From Mixophyes australis (Eukaryota; Chordata; Amphibia; Anura; Limnodynastidae), in assembly GCA_036250195.1 (NCBI GenBank), contig JAVHZZ010000003.1, forward strand, positions 23,465,573-23,529,572: a stretch of DNA of 64,000 nt, written 5' to 3'. The notes beneath the pieces are model-generated. The model saw nothing but the letters and a program-made list of their open reading frames with translations. It searched no databases and was not told where the DNA came from. The translations under genes were made by a program, and so were the position numbers. Numbering within the stretch: position 1 is the stretch's first letter; the number at the start of each line of letters is the position of its first letter. Shown here piece after piece: positions 37,004-50,242 of the stretch.

Positions 37004-40000
37004 TTAACCAAATTTTTAAAGCTTTCCCCTATGTTTTATCTAATAGAGTTTTATAAAGAAATATATATATACAAACATTGGCACAGAAAGACTGTCTATA
37101 CATTCTGTGATTCTGCAAACAACAACTAAACATCCCACTTGAAGCACCAACATTGTTCTTGTTTTCTTTCCATGTAAGACCTTTTCCTGTATGTGTTTAC
37201 ACCAGTTCCTTTCCATACTGCAGATAGAGGTACTTTACTTTGTTATCAGACATTTGTTTAGAGGGCAGGAGGGTAGAAGGGGAGAAAAGAGTGAAGTAGA
37301 ATGTCTAAGAAAGAAGCAGAGAAAAAACAACTTTAAAATGTATTATGTTGGGAAATGTTACAAAAGAGATTTGTATTATTTCTATCTTAATTCTCTCTTC
37401 TGTTTTAAAATGCTGGGCCTCATTTAGACTTTTGTCTTGCAGAAGCATAGTGGGGGCAAGCAAGTGTAAGCTGAGTACAGTAGAGGCGTGTTCACATAAG
37501 TTTAATCCCTTTCTTAAATTTTCATCTGCCTTGCATTCTCAGATCATGCAGATCTGCTATACAGTTCATGTGTGCCTCCCTCTAATTGCTGATTGGAAGA
37601 CTGCACTTTAAAGCCTCTCACCTAACCTTTACTCATTGACAGTGATAGTGTTACATTCTAGATTCCTGGTTCCTGTATTTGAGTCCTGTTTGATTCTGAC
37701 TTTGCATCATACTTTTCCTGGCTCTGCATTCAGAAGTTTCCTAGTTACTGATACCTGGCTTTGCAACTCATAGTCTGCTGGTTCCCTATATCTGGCTTTT
37801 TACCTTCTTGCTGTTCATATAGCTTAACACAGTATTCTCAGGCACAGACTGCATCAATTTTCATTGTTCAACCTGTAAACTGTATTCCTGTATAGCCACA
37901 AAGACTGTGCTATATTTCTGCATTGCCACAAAGATTGTGTTTGTTCCTGCATGGTCTTTAAGATGGCACTCATTATTGCATTACAGCTCAGTCTGTGTTT
38001 TCACCTGTCTTCTGTTGATTACTACTGTATCCAGTGCGCTTGTGCACAGACCATAATTATATGTGGTGAACTGCAATACACTCAATATTGTTTTTACTAT
38101 AACATCATCTCATATACCTGTAAATTCCTAACACATTTCACTGCTATGGGTGAATGGGACGCTCCCTACAGAAATACTCTATGACTGCAAAGAGCAAGTC
38201 CAACTCGTCCTCAGCAGAATACAGTACTCCGGGGAGAAAGAAAATACTCACCTATCAGAAAGCACCAGATTGGTATTTCCTTCCTCTGCTGACGGAGGAT
38301 AGAAGTGGGGCCAGTAAAGTAATTGTGCAAATATGTCACAAAACTCCTACAGATATGGAGATACCTTTGTTTGAACAAGGCTCCCAAGACTCCCAGTACA
38401 GCTGACCAGGGGCCTCTTCTGAGCATGCCCAGGTCTGGGGCCTTACTGCGCCCATGCCAGACACACACACACAGAAGAGGCTCCCACTCTGTGGGACCAG
38501 GGAGGCTGGAGCGACATCACTGGGACCGCCCCCAAACTTGCTATGGGGCCAAATGATAATGCTTTCCGCCACTAGAGGGGGTCCCTTCACTCAAACAGTG
38601 ATTCCTTTTTATAGATATTGATGCTCACTCTGCCCACTACACTATGACAAATAAAGTGTATATGAAAATTTATTTAAAAAAGGAAAAAAGAGCAATATGG
38701 TACCTTGAGCTATTCAGAAAGAGATGGCAATCCATATTGCATAAACATTCTCCAAACTATTATTTGGTATATGTATGAAAGACATGATTTTGCCGCCCTA
38801 TTATCACCTTCTGGAAAGTATACTTTCCCAGCTTGGGTTATAAAGAAACCAATGCTATTTTTGGACAATACAAAGCCTTCTGAAACAAACAAGGTATGAT
38901 CTGTGTGGCTATTGTACAGAAAAATTACTGGCTTTGATATTAACGGTAACTGGCCCAAAAAGTGCCAATATCAGCACAAACACAAGGGTGAAAATTAAAG
39001 CCTCAACAGTGGAGGGGTTAAAAGTCTCTAGAATAATTGACTAGCATGGAATTAGTAGTTGTTGACTTGAATTTCTTTTGTTTGCAATCTTGTCTTGGGG
39101 GCATCTGGGGTCGCCCTTGTGGTGACCTTGGGTTTCCTATATACCCTGTTTGAAGGAAAGAGGTAAGTTTTGCTCTTAACTCTGAAATGTTTAGGTAAGG
39201 CAATGTCGGTACTCTCATTGATTAGCTAGGACCATCTAAATATAATAAGGAACATTGAATTTGGTGGAAAATTTTATTTGCCATTTTTATCATGGACAGA
39301 TACACCTCTCGTAGTCACACTATTTTATTCAGACTTTTATTTACTATAGTCTATTTTTATATGACTGGGACTGCACATATTATTGTAATGTTGTTGAGGT
39401 GTAAACATTTCAATCATAACATGTATTATCAGCAGGCTATCACATCATCATACAGGGTTTGTACCTCGTGTCTACAGGGAGCAGTGACTGTGTAATTGAA
39501 TTATGATCACAGAATATGTGTGGCTGTGAATATCTATAATATTTCGTTCACCAGGAAATAGCTAGGTAGAGATGCGTGAAATTGTGGCCAACTTTTGCAT
39601 GAATGAAACACAAAGTTCCGGTGATACAATTTTCGAGTTCCAATTTTGCTCCCCTGTTCCATGTGATGGCATTCTACACTGTATTTGTAAATCCCGCGTT
39701 TAGTGGAAAATATAATCTATAAATATAATTGGAACCACAACGGTGTCATTCTGCTCTGCGTTGTGGTTGGGGTATCGTATGGTGAAATTTCATGGCCAAA
39801 TTTGGAGCGAGGCCACTTGGGCAAAGGTGGGTGCATTGATGGAACTTCTCAGTATATTTTGTCTACGCTCCACCGAGCATAGGGATCTATTATCCCCTTT
39901 AACGTTCTGTTTGAACTGCATTCTATTCCATTCCAAGTAAGTTGAACGGAATGCAGCTCAAGCAAAGGGCAACAAGGCAGAAATGCCCCACAATCATAAA

Positions 40001-40307
40001 CCCTTAATCATACTTGCCTACTTTTCCAACCTTCTGAGAGATGCGGAGGTGAGATAAGAAAAAGAGGAGGTCCGTAGAGGAAGGTGTGATTGATATCATC
40101 AAACTGTGTGGGGGCAATTTCATCATCAAGAGCATGCCAGCTCATTAAACACCGAGTGGCAGGAGTGAGGTGACACATATCATCTTGTCTAGGGGCTTTA
40201 TTACTATAAATTGTTATTTATACCACAAACTGACCTCTCCTCTCCCTTTTCTACGTTTTGCTCTGTCTACGTTGATTGTCTACAACCGAGTTATCCAGCA
40301 AGTAGAT

Positions 40308-40501
40308 CAGTGTTTCCCAAACCCAGTCCTGAGGTACCGCTAACAGTGCAGGATTCCCATATCTCTTTGCTGGAGCACAGGTGTATTCATTATTGACTGA
40401 TACACATTTTGAAAGATCCACTGGTGGTATAATTATTTCACCTGTGACCTGGAACACCTGCACTGTTAGGGGTCCCTGAGGACTGGGTTTGGGAAACATT
40501 G
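40308..40501. mobile_element. hAT-like MITE, copy 1 (intron 2)
   Basis: Termini are cagtgtttcccaaacccagt and actgggtttgggaaacattg. Flanks aagtagat (40300-40307) and acctagat (40502-40509) match at 6 of 8 bases. The interior shares gcaggattcccatatctctttg and an AATTATTTC block with the second copy, in opposite arrangement. Confidence 0.88.
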
Positions 40502-40970
40502 ACCTAGATGGAGGCTGAGAACAGTGTCAGACAGGGCATCTTCATTTGTTACCTAAAGTATAACTAAATTTTACACGTAGTTCCCCTCGACACTCCCCAC
40601 TTTGGTCATTTGACATAATGGTAGGTGTGGATTCAGGTCAAGGCAGTGCAAGGAAATATACCTTCGCAGACCAAATATAAAGAAAACAATTATAAGTGAT
40701 GACATCAGAACTCACTCTTTATAAGGATATTATTTACAGAGGTTTATACAGATCTTAACATCCGTTTTGTATCCTGAGGCAATATCAGGAATTTTAAGTT
40801 TTTATTAATGAGGATGTATGTTCTCATCCCTTATACAACTACCATAAACATCTGTATATGACTTGCGTGCACTTCTTTAATACATTATTAGAGTTACCAT
40901 AAAATAAATACAAATATAATTGCATCAAGAAAAGTTGCATTTTAAAATTTAGTTTTGCTACCCCCTTAAT

Positions 40971-41162
40971 CAGTGTTTCCCAAACCCAGTCCTCAGGGAC
41001 CCCTAACAATGCAGGTTTTCCAGGTGACAAGGGAAATAATTATACCAGCTGTGGATCTGTTACAATGTGTCATTCCATAATGAATACACCTGTGCTCCGG
41101 CAAAGAGATATGGAAAACATGCACTGTTAGGGGTCCCTGAGGACTGGGTTTGGGGAACAATA
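40971..41162. mobile_element. hAT-like MITE, copy 2 (intron 2)
   Basis: Same termini as copy 1 (cagtgtttcccaaacccagt; actgggtttggggaacaata). Flanks cccttaat (40963-40970) and ccctagat (41163-41170) match at 6 of 8. The interior blocks are reverse-oriented relative to copy 1, so the two inserted in opposite directions. Confidence 0.88.
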
Positions 41163-41572
41163 CCCTAGATTTTGCCACATGAGACATGGGACTCTTGTTA
41201 CTTCATTATTTACACTTCAACATTCCTGTTGCTACTGAACTACATATCCCATAATGCCACTGGTTGATGCAATTTAGTATGGAGTGCTATAGGCATAATT
41301 GCCTACTCTACCAGAATGTTCAATTAGTGTCATTATACCTGATGACACAAAGTTACACCCATCTCTTTCTTTCATAGTTTCTCTTTATTTCTCCTGCAGG
41401 GGAAACGTGAAAAGTGGGCAAGTATGACTGTAGGCTGCCTGGCCAAGCATAAACTACCTGCCATGTTTCACAGAGCTACATATACGTCCTTAAGTTAATA
41501 ATGAAAATGCATCGCCTGCCACAGCCAATTTGCAGGAGACAGCGCTTACTCCCTAAGTCAGAGAGAAATCTA

Positions 41573-41944
<372 letters not shown>

Positions 41945-42010
41945 CTAAATAATAATAACTAAATAAGGGCGTCCGACGTCTATATGCAAGTCATGCATTT
42001 TAAACACACA

Positions 42011-42540
42011 GAGCCTGATTCATGTTCTCATGTTCGGACGGAACAAGCACGCAACTTGCGTTTCAAAAACAAGCACGGAACTTGAGCATAGTTCCAACCG
42101 TATTCAAATCCAAGCGGCTCTCAAGGTACGTTTCCATTTCAATCTGGGTGAAAGTACACTCTGCCTAAATAATATAATAATGCCGTATATTAATAGACAG
42201 AACACAGTACAAGATACATACATGCATATGTGCAATATAAACTCTCAAGAGATTGCGTGCAAAACAAATGAACAACTCATAATACTATAATCATTGATAA
42301 AAATATGTGTTTTAAAAAATGTTTTCAGAATGTACTTAATACATACTGTATGTACAATGCGTATTTATATTCTATTTTACTTGAATACAAATGTTCTTTG
42401 CTATCTAGTGGCACGCATATGTGTAGTTTTTAACACAAGATGATACCGTGACAGTCATCACTATCAGTCGGCACTTACGCCTGGTATTTCACACGATACA
42501 GCATGCAAACGGACTTATGTCCGAACATGAATTAGACCCA
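42011..42540. mobile_element. inverted-repeat DNA transposon remnant
   Basis: Left end gagcctgattcatgttctca followed by tgttcggacg; right end ggacttatgtccgaacatga followed by attagaccca. Internal sequence is AT-rich without a transposase. Termini of the GGGCCTAATTCATG type are common in amphibian DNA transposons, but the superfamily is not resolved. Confidence 0.65.
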
Positions 42541-43182
42541 TAATAATTAAATATATGTTTTCCTATGACTTAATTAACGTATGTGGGTGGCCTGGAGTTG
42601 CACTTGTTTGAATGCATCAATATTGTGGCCTATTTCATGTATTAAAATCAAACCAGACATTAGGAAAGCAGTGAATGTATCTTATGTAAAGCTTAACAAT
42701 GCACAAAAATGCTAATGGCACTTGTTCTTGTTATTGAAAGATAACACAAAAATGTCCTCGGCAATGTTAATCAGTTTAGTAACATGTTTTTTTTTCCAGC
42801 CAAAGGAAACCTGTGACGCTCCAGTTACTGTGGAACTACAAGTCCCAGGGGGTATGTGGCTGGAAGGACATTCTGTGACTTGTAGTTCCACAATCTCATG
42901 AAGAGCCACAAATTGCCTACCTTTCACATAAATAATTCTGAAAGCTGTATGTTGTCTTTTTCATCCCAACCACAAGATGGAGCTCCAGGACAATGTCCAC
43001 AGGAATCATCCTTCAGTGTGTTGACCTAAATTAACCTCAAGCAGTATCTATGTTACAGACAGTAAAATCGCGGCACTCTATAGATTGGCCAGACTGTTTT
43101 TCTCGCAAAGTAGAAAGTATTGGCGGAACAGTTTTGAAAAGGTGACACATCTCTAGTGCTGAACATACAATTGTACTATCTA

Positions 43183-43221
<39 letters not shown>

Positions 43222-45044
43222 CAATTATAATTAGACCCAGATAATGATATATCCAAATCTAATAAGCAATCAGTGCTGCCAGCCTTAAAAATTACAAGTG
43301 AATGGCATCTGAGAGCTAATACTGAATTATAATATAGGGAGAGCACTCTGGAGAAACCTGAGTCCTTTGTATACATTAATAATGGAAATATGTAAAAGGG
43401 CTAATAATATATATTTTATAAAACCTCAAGATGCAATATAGCTAGTAAACAAATAAAAATCTATGCAATAGATAAGCATCTAAAAATCATATAGTGATTG
43501 CTTGTTTGCAATGTCCATAAGAAAAAGAGTAGACTCCAGCAGGGGAGGGCTGGCAAATTTTAGCCTGGAGGGCAATACTCGACTATTAGGAACATTTTAA
43601 AGGGAAGAAATGCAGGTAGACCAGTGACTGAGCCCAAGGTAGCTCACTATGGGTCCAGCCCCAGGAGCCAGATGCCCCCATGCACCCCAGCCCAGCCTGG
43701 CCCTGGACTCCAGCATGATAATGACTCCTCTAATTCTGCAAAAGAGAACAAACAAAACCACAGGCGACTGTCACAGTCCACCACTCACCTGAGCCTGCGT
43801 GACGTGTGTGTGACAAAGGGTTAATCAAAATCAACCACCTGGTCTATTTAAAAATGATTAAATCTCTCCCTGTCTGTCTCACACAATAACTTTGCCATAA
43901 CAATTATACCACCACCAAGTTTTTATTGAAGACCTGACACTCTTATTCAGGAACCCTTCAGTGCTCCCTTAAAACTAATCTATCACAATTTACTTTCATC
44001 AGAGTTATCATAAACTGAATGATATCCCCTGACCCAGAGCTATCATACAACAAACGATCTCTTCTGTTTCAACTAGGTAGTGTTCTAAAATCAAGCTATG
44101 TCCAACACGTGAATTTGTAAGAAGACAGAGACGTGAACTTATTAAGTGTAGTTTAATATGGAAAATCAACAATCCTTAAGATGAAAACAATTAGCAAAAT
44201 TACATGCAAATATATAATTAAATAGTTTCTTGTAAAATAAAAATGAATAAACAACCAAAAATGGTAAACTCATGAATAAACAAATTGACTCCCAAAAGTG
44301 AACACATCTGTTAGACATTTTAAACATACTGAAGGTACGCACAGCCCCCTTTCACTGTGATGTCAGACCTAGAAAGTCTGTTTATTTATTTATACTGGCC
44401 TAACTTCTCACCAGCAAGTCTTACAAAGATGATCTTACCACCACACAACAGGGCATAAGTGTTTCCCTTTATTTGCATAACAAACATGACTGCTGTAAGT
44501 ATGATATTTTAGAAATTATGACATTCTCCTGCATCCTTATTCCCCTTCAATCAAACTTATCACAGCTGCTCAGTCACCCAGTTGAGATGTACGGAAATAT
44601 CCCAGAATCACCAAGAATGTGAGGGGTCTGTTTGTTGGATAGCACTGATGATAATAACATAACCTTAAAGAAACATTTCAAGACCTTTAGCTTTTACGAC
44701 CCGTGCCATAAATTGGCATTGGGCACTCACATGCATCTACGTGTCTGGAACTCTATTTCCATAAATAGCTCAAGGGCAGAGGAAAATAGAATAATAAAGA
44801 GATAAATTCATTTAGTCTCCCCTTACTTTATTTTAATCCATGGCAGAACACAGAGTTCATCTGAGCCACACCAAGCTAATACTATGAATTAATTTACAAA
44901 GACATATTTGCAGTTTTATGTGACTAGTAATTAGCTTGCATATGACAGCAACAAATACTGTAGTAAGTTAAAATAAGATGATTCTTGAATAGGCACAAAA
45001 ATGCATACAATAAAGAGTATGGATATAGAGCTTATCTGGTTGTT
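42541..45044. other. XKR6: intron 1 DNA with small repeats
   Basis: Contains a hairpin-like MITE at about 42815-42925 (ctgtggaactacaagtccca versus tgacttgtagttccacaa), a TA microsatellite at 43185-43217 and an unidentified repeat-like block at 43.76-44.6 kb. No exon is seen. Confidence 0.5.
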
Positions 45045-45530
45045 ATTATTATTATTATTATTATCTGTTATTTGTTAGGCACCACAAGAGTTCCGCAGTG
45101 CTGTACATAGCACAAACAGTAGACTATACAGGGTGAAACATTACTGAACAATAAACAAAAATACCAAAACTTCAGAAACTCCAGACAGACTAATGCAGTA
45201 AAGACGGAGTAGAAGAACAGGTATGTAGAGAGGAGGGAAGAGGGCCCTGCTCAAACAACCTTACATCCTAAAGGAGGGTAAACGTAACTCAGGCACAAAG
45301 TGAGCCAGTTGAAGTATATGGGGAGAGAATAGGGGGCCGGGAGGAGAGAGGGGAGACTTTGAGGAACAGGTGAGTTTTAAGTGCCCATTTGAAGGAGCAC
45401 AGATTAGGAGAGAGACGGATGGAGTCAGGGAGGTCGTTCCAGTGAAGGGGGCAGTGGTTGTGCTTGGCGTGCATTGCCGAAACTAAGGATGACTTGTAGT
45501 CCATGCAGAGAGGGAAGAGCCCCCCCAAAC
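45045..45530 (-). mobile_element. LINE 3' fragment (CR1/L2/Rex-like)
   Basis: The minus-strand frame 45289-45528 ends with HWNDLPDSIRLSPNLCSF followed by ALKTHLF, the conserved extreme C-terminus of reverse transcriptase ORFs in the CR1/L2/Rex group. The 3' UTR runs leftward to gctgtacatagcacaaacag and ends in a TTA/ATA microsatellite tail at about 45045-45064. It is 5'-truncated, as is usual for LINEs. Confidence 0.8.
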
Positions 45531-45852
45531 AAGATCACATCTATGATGACAGCTGGTTTTCATTTGGCAAACCAACCACTAGAGTACTGCTTACATCACA
45601 GGAGCATATCAGAAACTAGCGCGTTTCGTAGTTTTAATACATCAGGAGGGTGCTTCCCTGAAGAAGTATCCAAGGGTACACCACCAAGTCCTTTTGCCAA
45701 CATTATCAGATTTGAAGGGACTAGTACAAAAATCTACCTGCTTTTCTCAGTTAATGCCTCATGACATTGTGGGGGTTGATAGATGGCTGACTACGGCTGG
45801 CCCACCAATGATGGAAGATGCATTGGGACCAGTAGGAGCTTTTACACTCTTA

Positions 45853-46027
45853 GGGCTAGATTTACTAAACGGCGGGTTTGAAAAAGTGGAGATGTTGCCT
45901 ATAACAACCAATCAGATTCTAGCTATCATTTTGTAGAATGCAATAAATAAATAAAAGCTACAATCTGATTGGTTGCTATAGGCAACATCTCCACTTTTTC
46001 AAACCCGCCGTTTAGTAAATCTAGCCC
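45853..46027. mobile_element. PIF/Harbinger-type MITE, TTA target duplication
   Basis: The cleanest member of the family: gggctagatttactaaacgg and ccgtttagtaaatctagccc are perfect inverted termini, flanked by TTA at 45850-45852 and 46028-46030. The arms hold caaccaatcagattctagct-type sequence. The perfect termini suggest a rather young insertion. Confidence 0.93.
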
Positions 46028-46030
46028 TTA

Positions 46031-46839
46031 GAGTTTGTACATAGAAAATAGTTACAGATAGGATAGGGTCAACTTTTCACATTTAGCTACATTTCAGGTG
46101 AGATTTAATTGGGTTCAAGGTCACGCCGGATATCGTCTCGATGTCTGGCTGCCCACATTGCCGATTTTTTCTCGCACCTCTCTACAGCAAGTTGAGTTGG
46201 GTCTTAAATCAGGCCCCCGTGTTTGCACCAGATGCCTCTTCCCGCTTTTTGTGCTTCAACAGGAAGTTTGATGTGGATGAGAAAATAACGTGCCCCACAA
46301 TCACACATTTACCTCAGTTATCTTCATTCCTCCTGAAACTCAGTATAATAACACAAAGCCATTGTAATTTCCTCCCTGCAGAAAACACTTTTCTTCTTTC
46401 CAGTCGGTAAATACGATACACTAATGTGTTCCACAGTTGTGAAACTATCATAGTAAATCTCATCACGGGCCATTAAATCCTATTTCCAATTTACTGTACA
46501 ACTAAAATCTTGGCCAAGCCGGTACTTACATTAATCTATTACAATATGCCTCAATACATGATGCTATGCAAGACATAGAGATTGTAACACATCAAGTGTA
46601 ATGCAGATGCTTATTAATATAATGAGCTATCTGGGGACTGGTGCCAAAAGGGGACAAGAAAAATATTTCAGACAAATTCAAATATCAGAAGATTAATTTG
46701 GAAAATTGACAGTTAACTAACAATAATGCTTTAAATAGCACCTATACTGCCTCTGTAGAGTGAAACCGTACATTTAGGGAATTTTGCTGTCTAGGCAGAT
46801 TTTGTTTCTTGCCCTTAGATACTACAAAAGATAAATTCA
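46031..46839. other. XKR6: intron 1 DNA, nothing assigned
   Basis: No exon, RNA gene or clear repeat structure is seen. Confidence 0.5.
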
Positions 46840-49005
46840 GGTCATTGTCTGTTCAGGTCTGTGTATTGTCTGTTCAGGTCTGTGTATTGTCTGTTCAGGT
46901 CTGTGTATTGTCTGTTCAGGTCTGTGTATTGTCTGCTGAAATCTGTGCATTGTCTGCTGAGGTCTGTGCATTGTCTGCTGAGGTCTGTGCATTGTCTGCT
47001 GGGGTCTGTGCATTGTCTGCTGAGGTCTGTGCATTGTCTGCTGGGGTCTGTGCATTGTCTGCTGGGGTCTGTGCATTGTCTGCTGAGGTCTGTGCATTGT
47101 CTGCTGAGGTCTGTGCATTGTCTGCTGAAGTCTGTGCATTGTTTGCTGGGGTCTGTGCATTGTCTGCTGAAGTCTGTGCATTGTCTGCTGAAGTCTGTGC
47201 ATTGTCTGCTGATGTCTGTGCATTGTCTGCTCGGATCTGTGTATTGTCTGTTCAGGTCTGTGCATTGTCTGCTGAAGTCTGTGCATTGTCTGCTGAGGTC
47301 TGTGCGTTGTCTGCTGAAGTCTGTGCATTGTCTGCTGAAGTCTCTGCTTTGTCTGCTGAGGTCTGTGCATTATCTGCTTGGGTCTGTGCATTGTCTGCTG
47401 AAGTCTGTGCATTGTCTGCTAAAGTCTCTGATTTGTCTGCTGAGGTCAGTGCATTGTCTGCTGAAGTCAGTGCATTGTCTGCTGAAGTCTCTGCTTTGTC
47501 TGCTGAGGTCTGTGTATTGTCTGCTGAGGTCTGTGTATTGTCTGCTGAAGTCTGTGCATTGTCTGCTGAGATCTGTGCATTGTCTGCTGAAGTCTGTGCA
47601 TTGTCTGATCGGGTCTGTGTATTGTCTGCTGAGGTCTGTGCATTGTCTGCTGAAGTCTGTGTATTGTCCACTCGGGTCTGTGTATTATCTGCTGAAGTCT
47701 GTGCATTGTCTGCTGAAGTCTGTGCACTGTCTGCTGAAGTCTGTGCATTGTCTGCTGAAGTCTGTGCATTGTCTGCTCGGGTCTGTGCATTGTCTGCTGA
47801 GGTCTGTGTATTGTCTGCTGAAGTCTGTGCATTGTCTGCTGAAGTCTGTGCATTGTCTGCTGAAGTCTGTGCATTGTCTGCTGAAGTCTGTGTATTATCC
47901 ACTCGGGTCTGTGTATTATCTGCTGAAGTCTGTGCATTGTCTGCTGAAGTCTGTGCATTGTCTGCTGAAGTCTGTGCATTGTCTGCTGATGTCTGTGTAT
48001 TATCCACTCAGGTCTGTGCATTGTCTGCTGAGGTCTGTGTATTATCTGCTCGGGTCTGTGTATTGTCTGCTGAAGTCTGTGCATTGTCTGCTGAGGTCTG
48101 TGCATTGTCTGCTGAGGTCTGTGTATTATCCGTCAAGTCTGTGTATTGTCTGCTGAGGTCTGTGCATTTTCTGCTGAGGTCTGTGTATTATCCGTCGGGT
48201 CTGTGCATTGTCTGCTGAGGTCTGTGCATTGTCTGCTGAATTCTGTGCATTGTCTGCTTGGGTCTGTGCATTGTCTGCTTGGGTTTGTGCATTGTCTGCT
48301 GAAGTCTGTGTATTGTCTGCTGAAGTCTGTGCATTGTCCACTCGGGTCTGTATATAGTATGCGGAGGTCTGTGTATTGTCTGCTGAAGTCTGTGCACTGT
48401 CTGCTGAAGTCTGTGCATTGTCTGCTGAAGTCTGTGTATTATCCACTCGGGTCTGTATATTGTCTGCGGAGGTCTGTGTATTGTCTGCTGAAGTCTGTGT
48501 ATTATCCACTCGGGTCTGTATATTGTCTGCGGAGGTCTGTGCATTGTCTGCTGAAGTCTGTGCATTGTCTGCTGAAGTCTGTGCATTGTCTGCTGAAGTC
48601 TGTGCATTGTCTGCTGATGTCTGTGTATTGTCTGATGAGGTCTGTGTATTGTCTGCTGAAGTCTGTGTATTATCCGCTCGGGTCTGTATATTGTCTGCGG
48701 AGGTCTGTGTATTGTCTGCTGAAGTCTGTGTATTATCCACTCGGGTCTGTATATTGTCTGCGGAGGTCTGTGCATTGTCTGCGGAGGTCTGTGCATTGTC
48801 TGCTGAAGTCTGTGCATTGTCTGCTGAAGTCTGTGCATTGTCTGCTGAAGTCTGTGCATTGTCTGCTGAAGTCTGTGCATTGTCTGCTGAAGTCTGTGCA
48901 TTGTCTGCTGATGTCTGTGTATTGTCTGCTGAGGTCTGTGTATTATCTGTCGGGTCTGTGCATTATCCGCTCTGGTCTATGAATTGTCTGCTAAGGTCTG
49001 TGCTC
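46840..49005. repeat. 21-bp minisatellite, about 100 copies
   Basis: The unit is tctgtgcattgtctgctgaa plus one base, with variants in the three sub-motifs (gcattg/gtattg/gtatta; tctgctgaag/tccactcggg/tctgcggagg). The period of 21 keeps frames open on both strands: 469 codons (46809-48218), 431 codons (46861-48156) and others, all 7-residue repeats such as VCALSAE or SVHCLLK. No non-repeat domain or signal peptide is attached, and both edges decay, so these are not called as genes. It lies inside intron 1 of XKR6. Confidence 0.96.
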
Positions 49006-50030
49006 CGGATACAAATGTGTCCACATCACATATCTGTCATTCTATCTCAAGGCATCAAAAATAAAAAGATCTGGCTAAACAATAAAGTTCCATAGGGGTG
49101 CAGTTCCCCTTTAAGTATGATTGATGTCTGCTACATTATTTTATGTTCAGAAAGCCTAGATTCTGTGATTTGGTGCATTTGCTGGATCACTCGCCATATG
49201 ATCTAGGCAGGGTTCTAAAGCCTTGTGGTTATAGGGGACCCACCCACCTCCTGAAATGCCCTTCTTTTTAAAAAAAAAATACTACATCAAGACCTTCACG
49301 ATCTGAGTGGGGCCTGGATTCATGGGTGGAGGTGTGTCTTAGGAATCTCAGGAAATAATCAGGGCCCGCCCTCGCCTAAAGGGAGCCGCCCCTGCCATTG
49401 CTGGGCTTACTGGTGGTTTATTAGGAGAAATTGCCTATTTATTAAATGCAAATTCTATTAATTTCATATTGGGGCTGGTTGAGGGGAAATAAGCAGATTT
49501 ATTTAATGTGAGTGCTATAAATTTACTATCAGGGCTGGTTGGGTGATAATAGGCCTGTATATTTAATTTAAATGCTGTTAATTTAATGTTGACATTCTTT
49601 GGAGAGGAGACATAATTGCTGAATGTAAATACTATTTATTTAATATTAGGGCTGTTTAGGGGGAAGGGAGGCCTACAGTAATTATTTAACATGGGTACTA
49701 TTGATTTAATGCCGGGGCTGGTTGGTGGGACTTAGACCTAGAGTGCTCAGTCATTGCTCGGTTTTCCAGGAGGTGCATAGAATCTATCCCTCTTCCAAAT
49801 AGGTATCCAACATTCCAGGGTCCCACCTGCAGCAACTGAGCTTAAGAGAGCAACGGGTAGTGAATCCAGCAAGAACAGGAAGGATAGAGCAACACAGTCT
49901 GCAAACGGTCCTGATTCTGGTGGCACAGTCCTGATTTTGGAGGAATATAATGCATGACTTTTGTCCTGATTGCAAGGACATTAGTGTGGTATGTCCCGTT
50001 TCACACTGCTCTGTTCATTAGGGTGTAGTA
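49006..50030. other. XKR6: intron 1 DNA with degenerate tandem segment
   Basis: At 49.41-49.74 kb there are about five diverged copies of a 60-65 bp module (tattaatttaatrttgrggctggttg...), an old tandem repeat. No exon is seen. Confidence 0.5.
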
Positions 50031-50242
50031 CGAGTTATCGGTGCTGTAAACACTGACACTCTTTAATCTTACAGAATTATTCCTATGAGTGACGTCATTT
50101 GCAACAGTCGCGATGTCCTCTCTTCGGACTGACAGTGTGTCTTTTTACTGGTAAGTAGTTATTTATTCTTTGTCGCTCTGTTCACTATAGGAATAATTCT
50201 GTATGATTAAAGAGTGTCAGTGTTTACAGCACCGATAACTCG
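50031..50242. mobile_element. palindromic MITE
   Basis: Termini cgagttatcggtgctgtaaa and the reverse complement tttacagcaccgataactcg extend inward through cactgacactctttaatc and an aattattcctat block. Centre at about 50.09-50.19 kb is unpaired. Target duplication is not clear. Confidence 0.82.

Larger units (their letters stand above)
40011..41428. mobile_element. possible inverted-repeat element containing two MITEs
   Basis: Left end catacttgcctacttttcc and right end gaaaagtgggcaagtatga are inverted copies with about two mismatches over 19-20 bases, 1.4 kb apart. Two hAT MITEs sit inside. The interior encodes nothing recognised. The pair could also be two separate copies in opposite orientation. 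Confidence 0.5.

Noticed and set aside
46809..48218. 469-codon open frame (VCALSAE repeats) and its shadows
   Set aside because: A 21-bp array keeps several frames open by arithmetic; no conserved domain, and it lies inside an intron.
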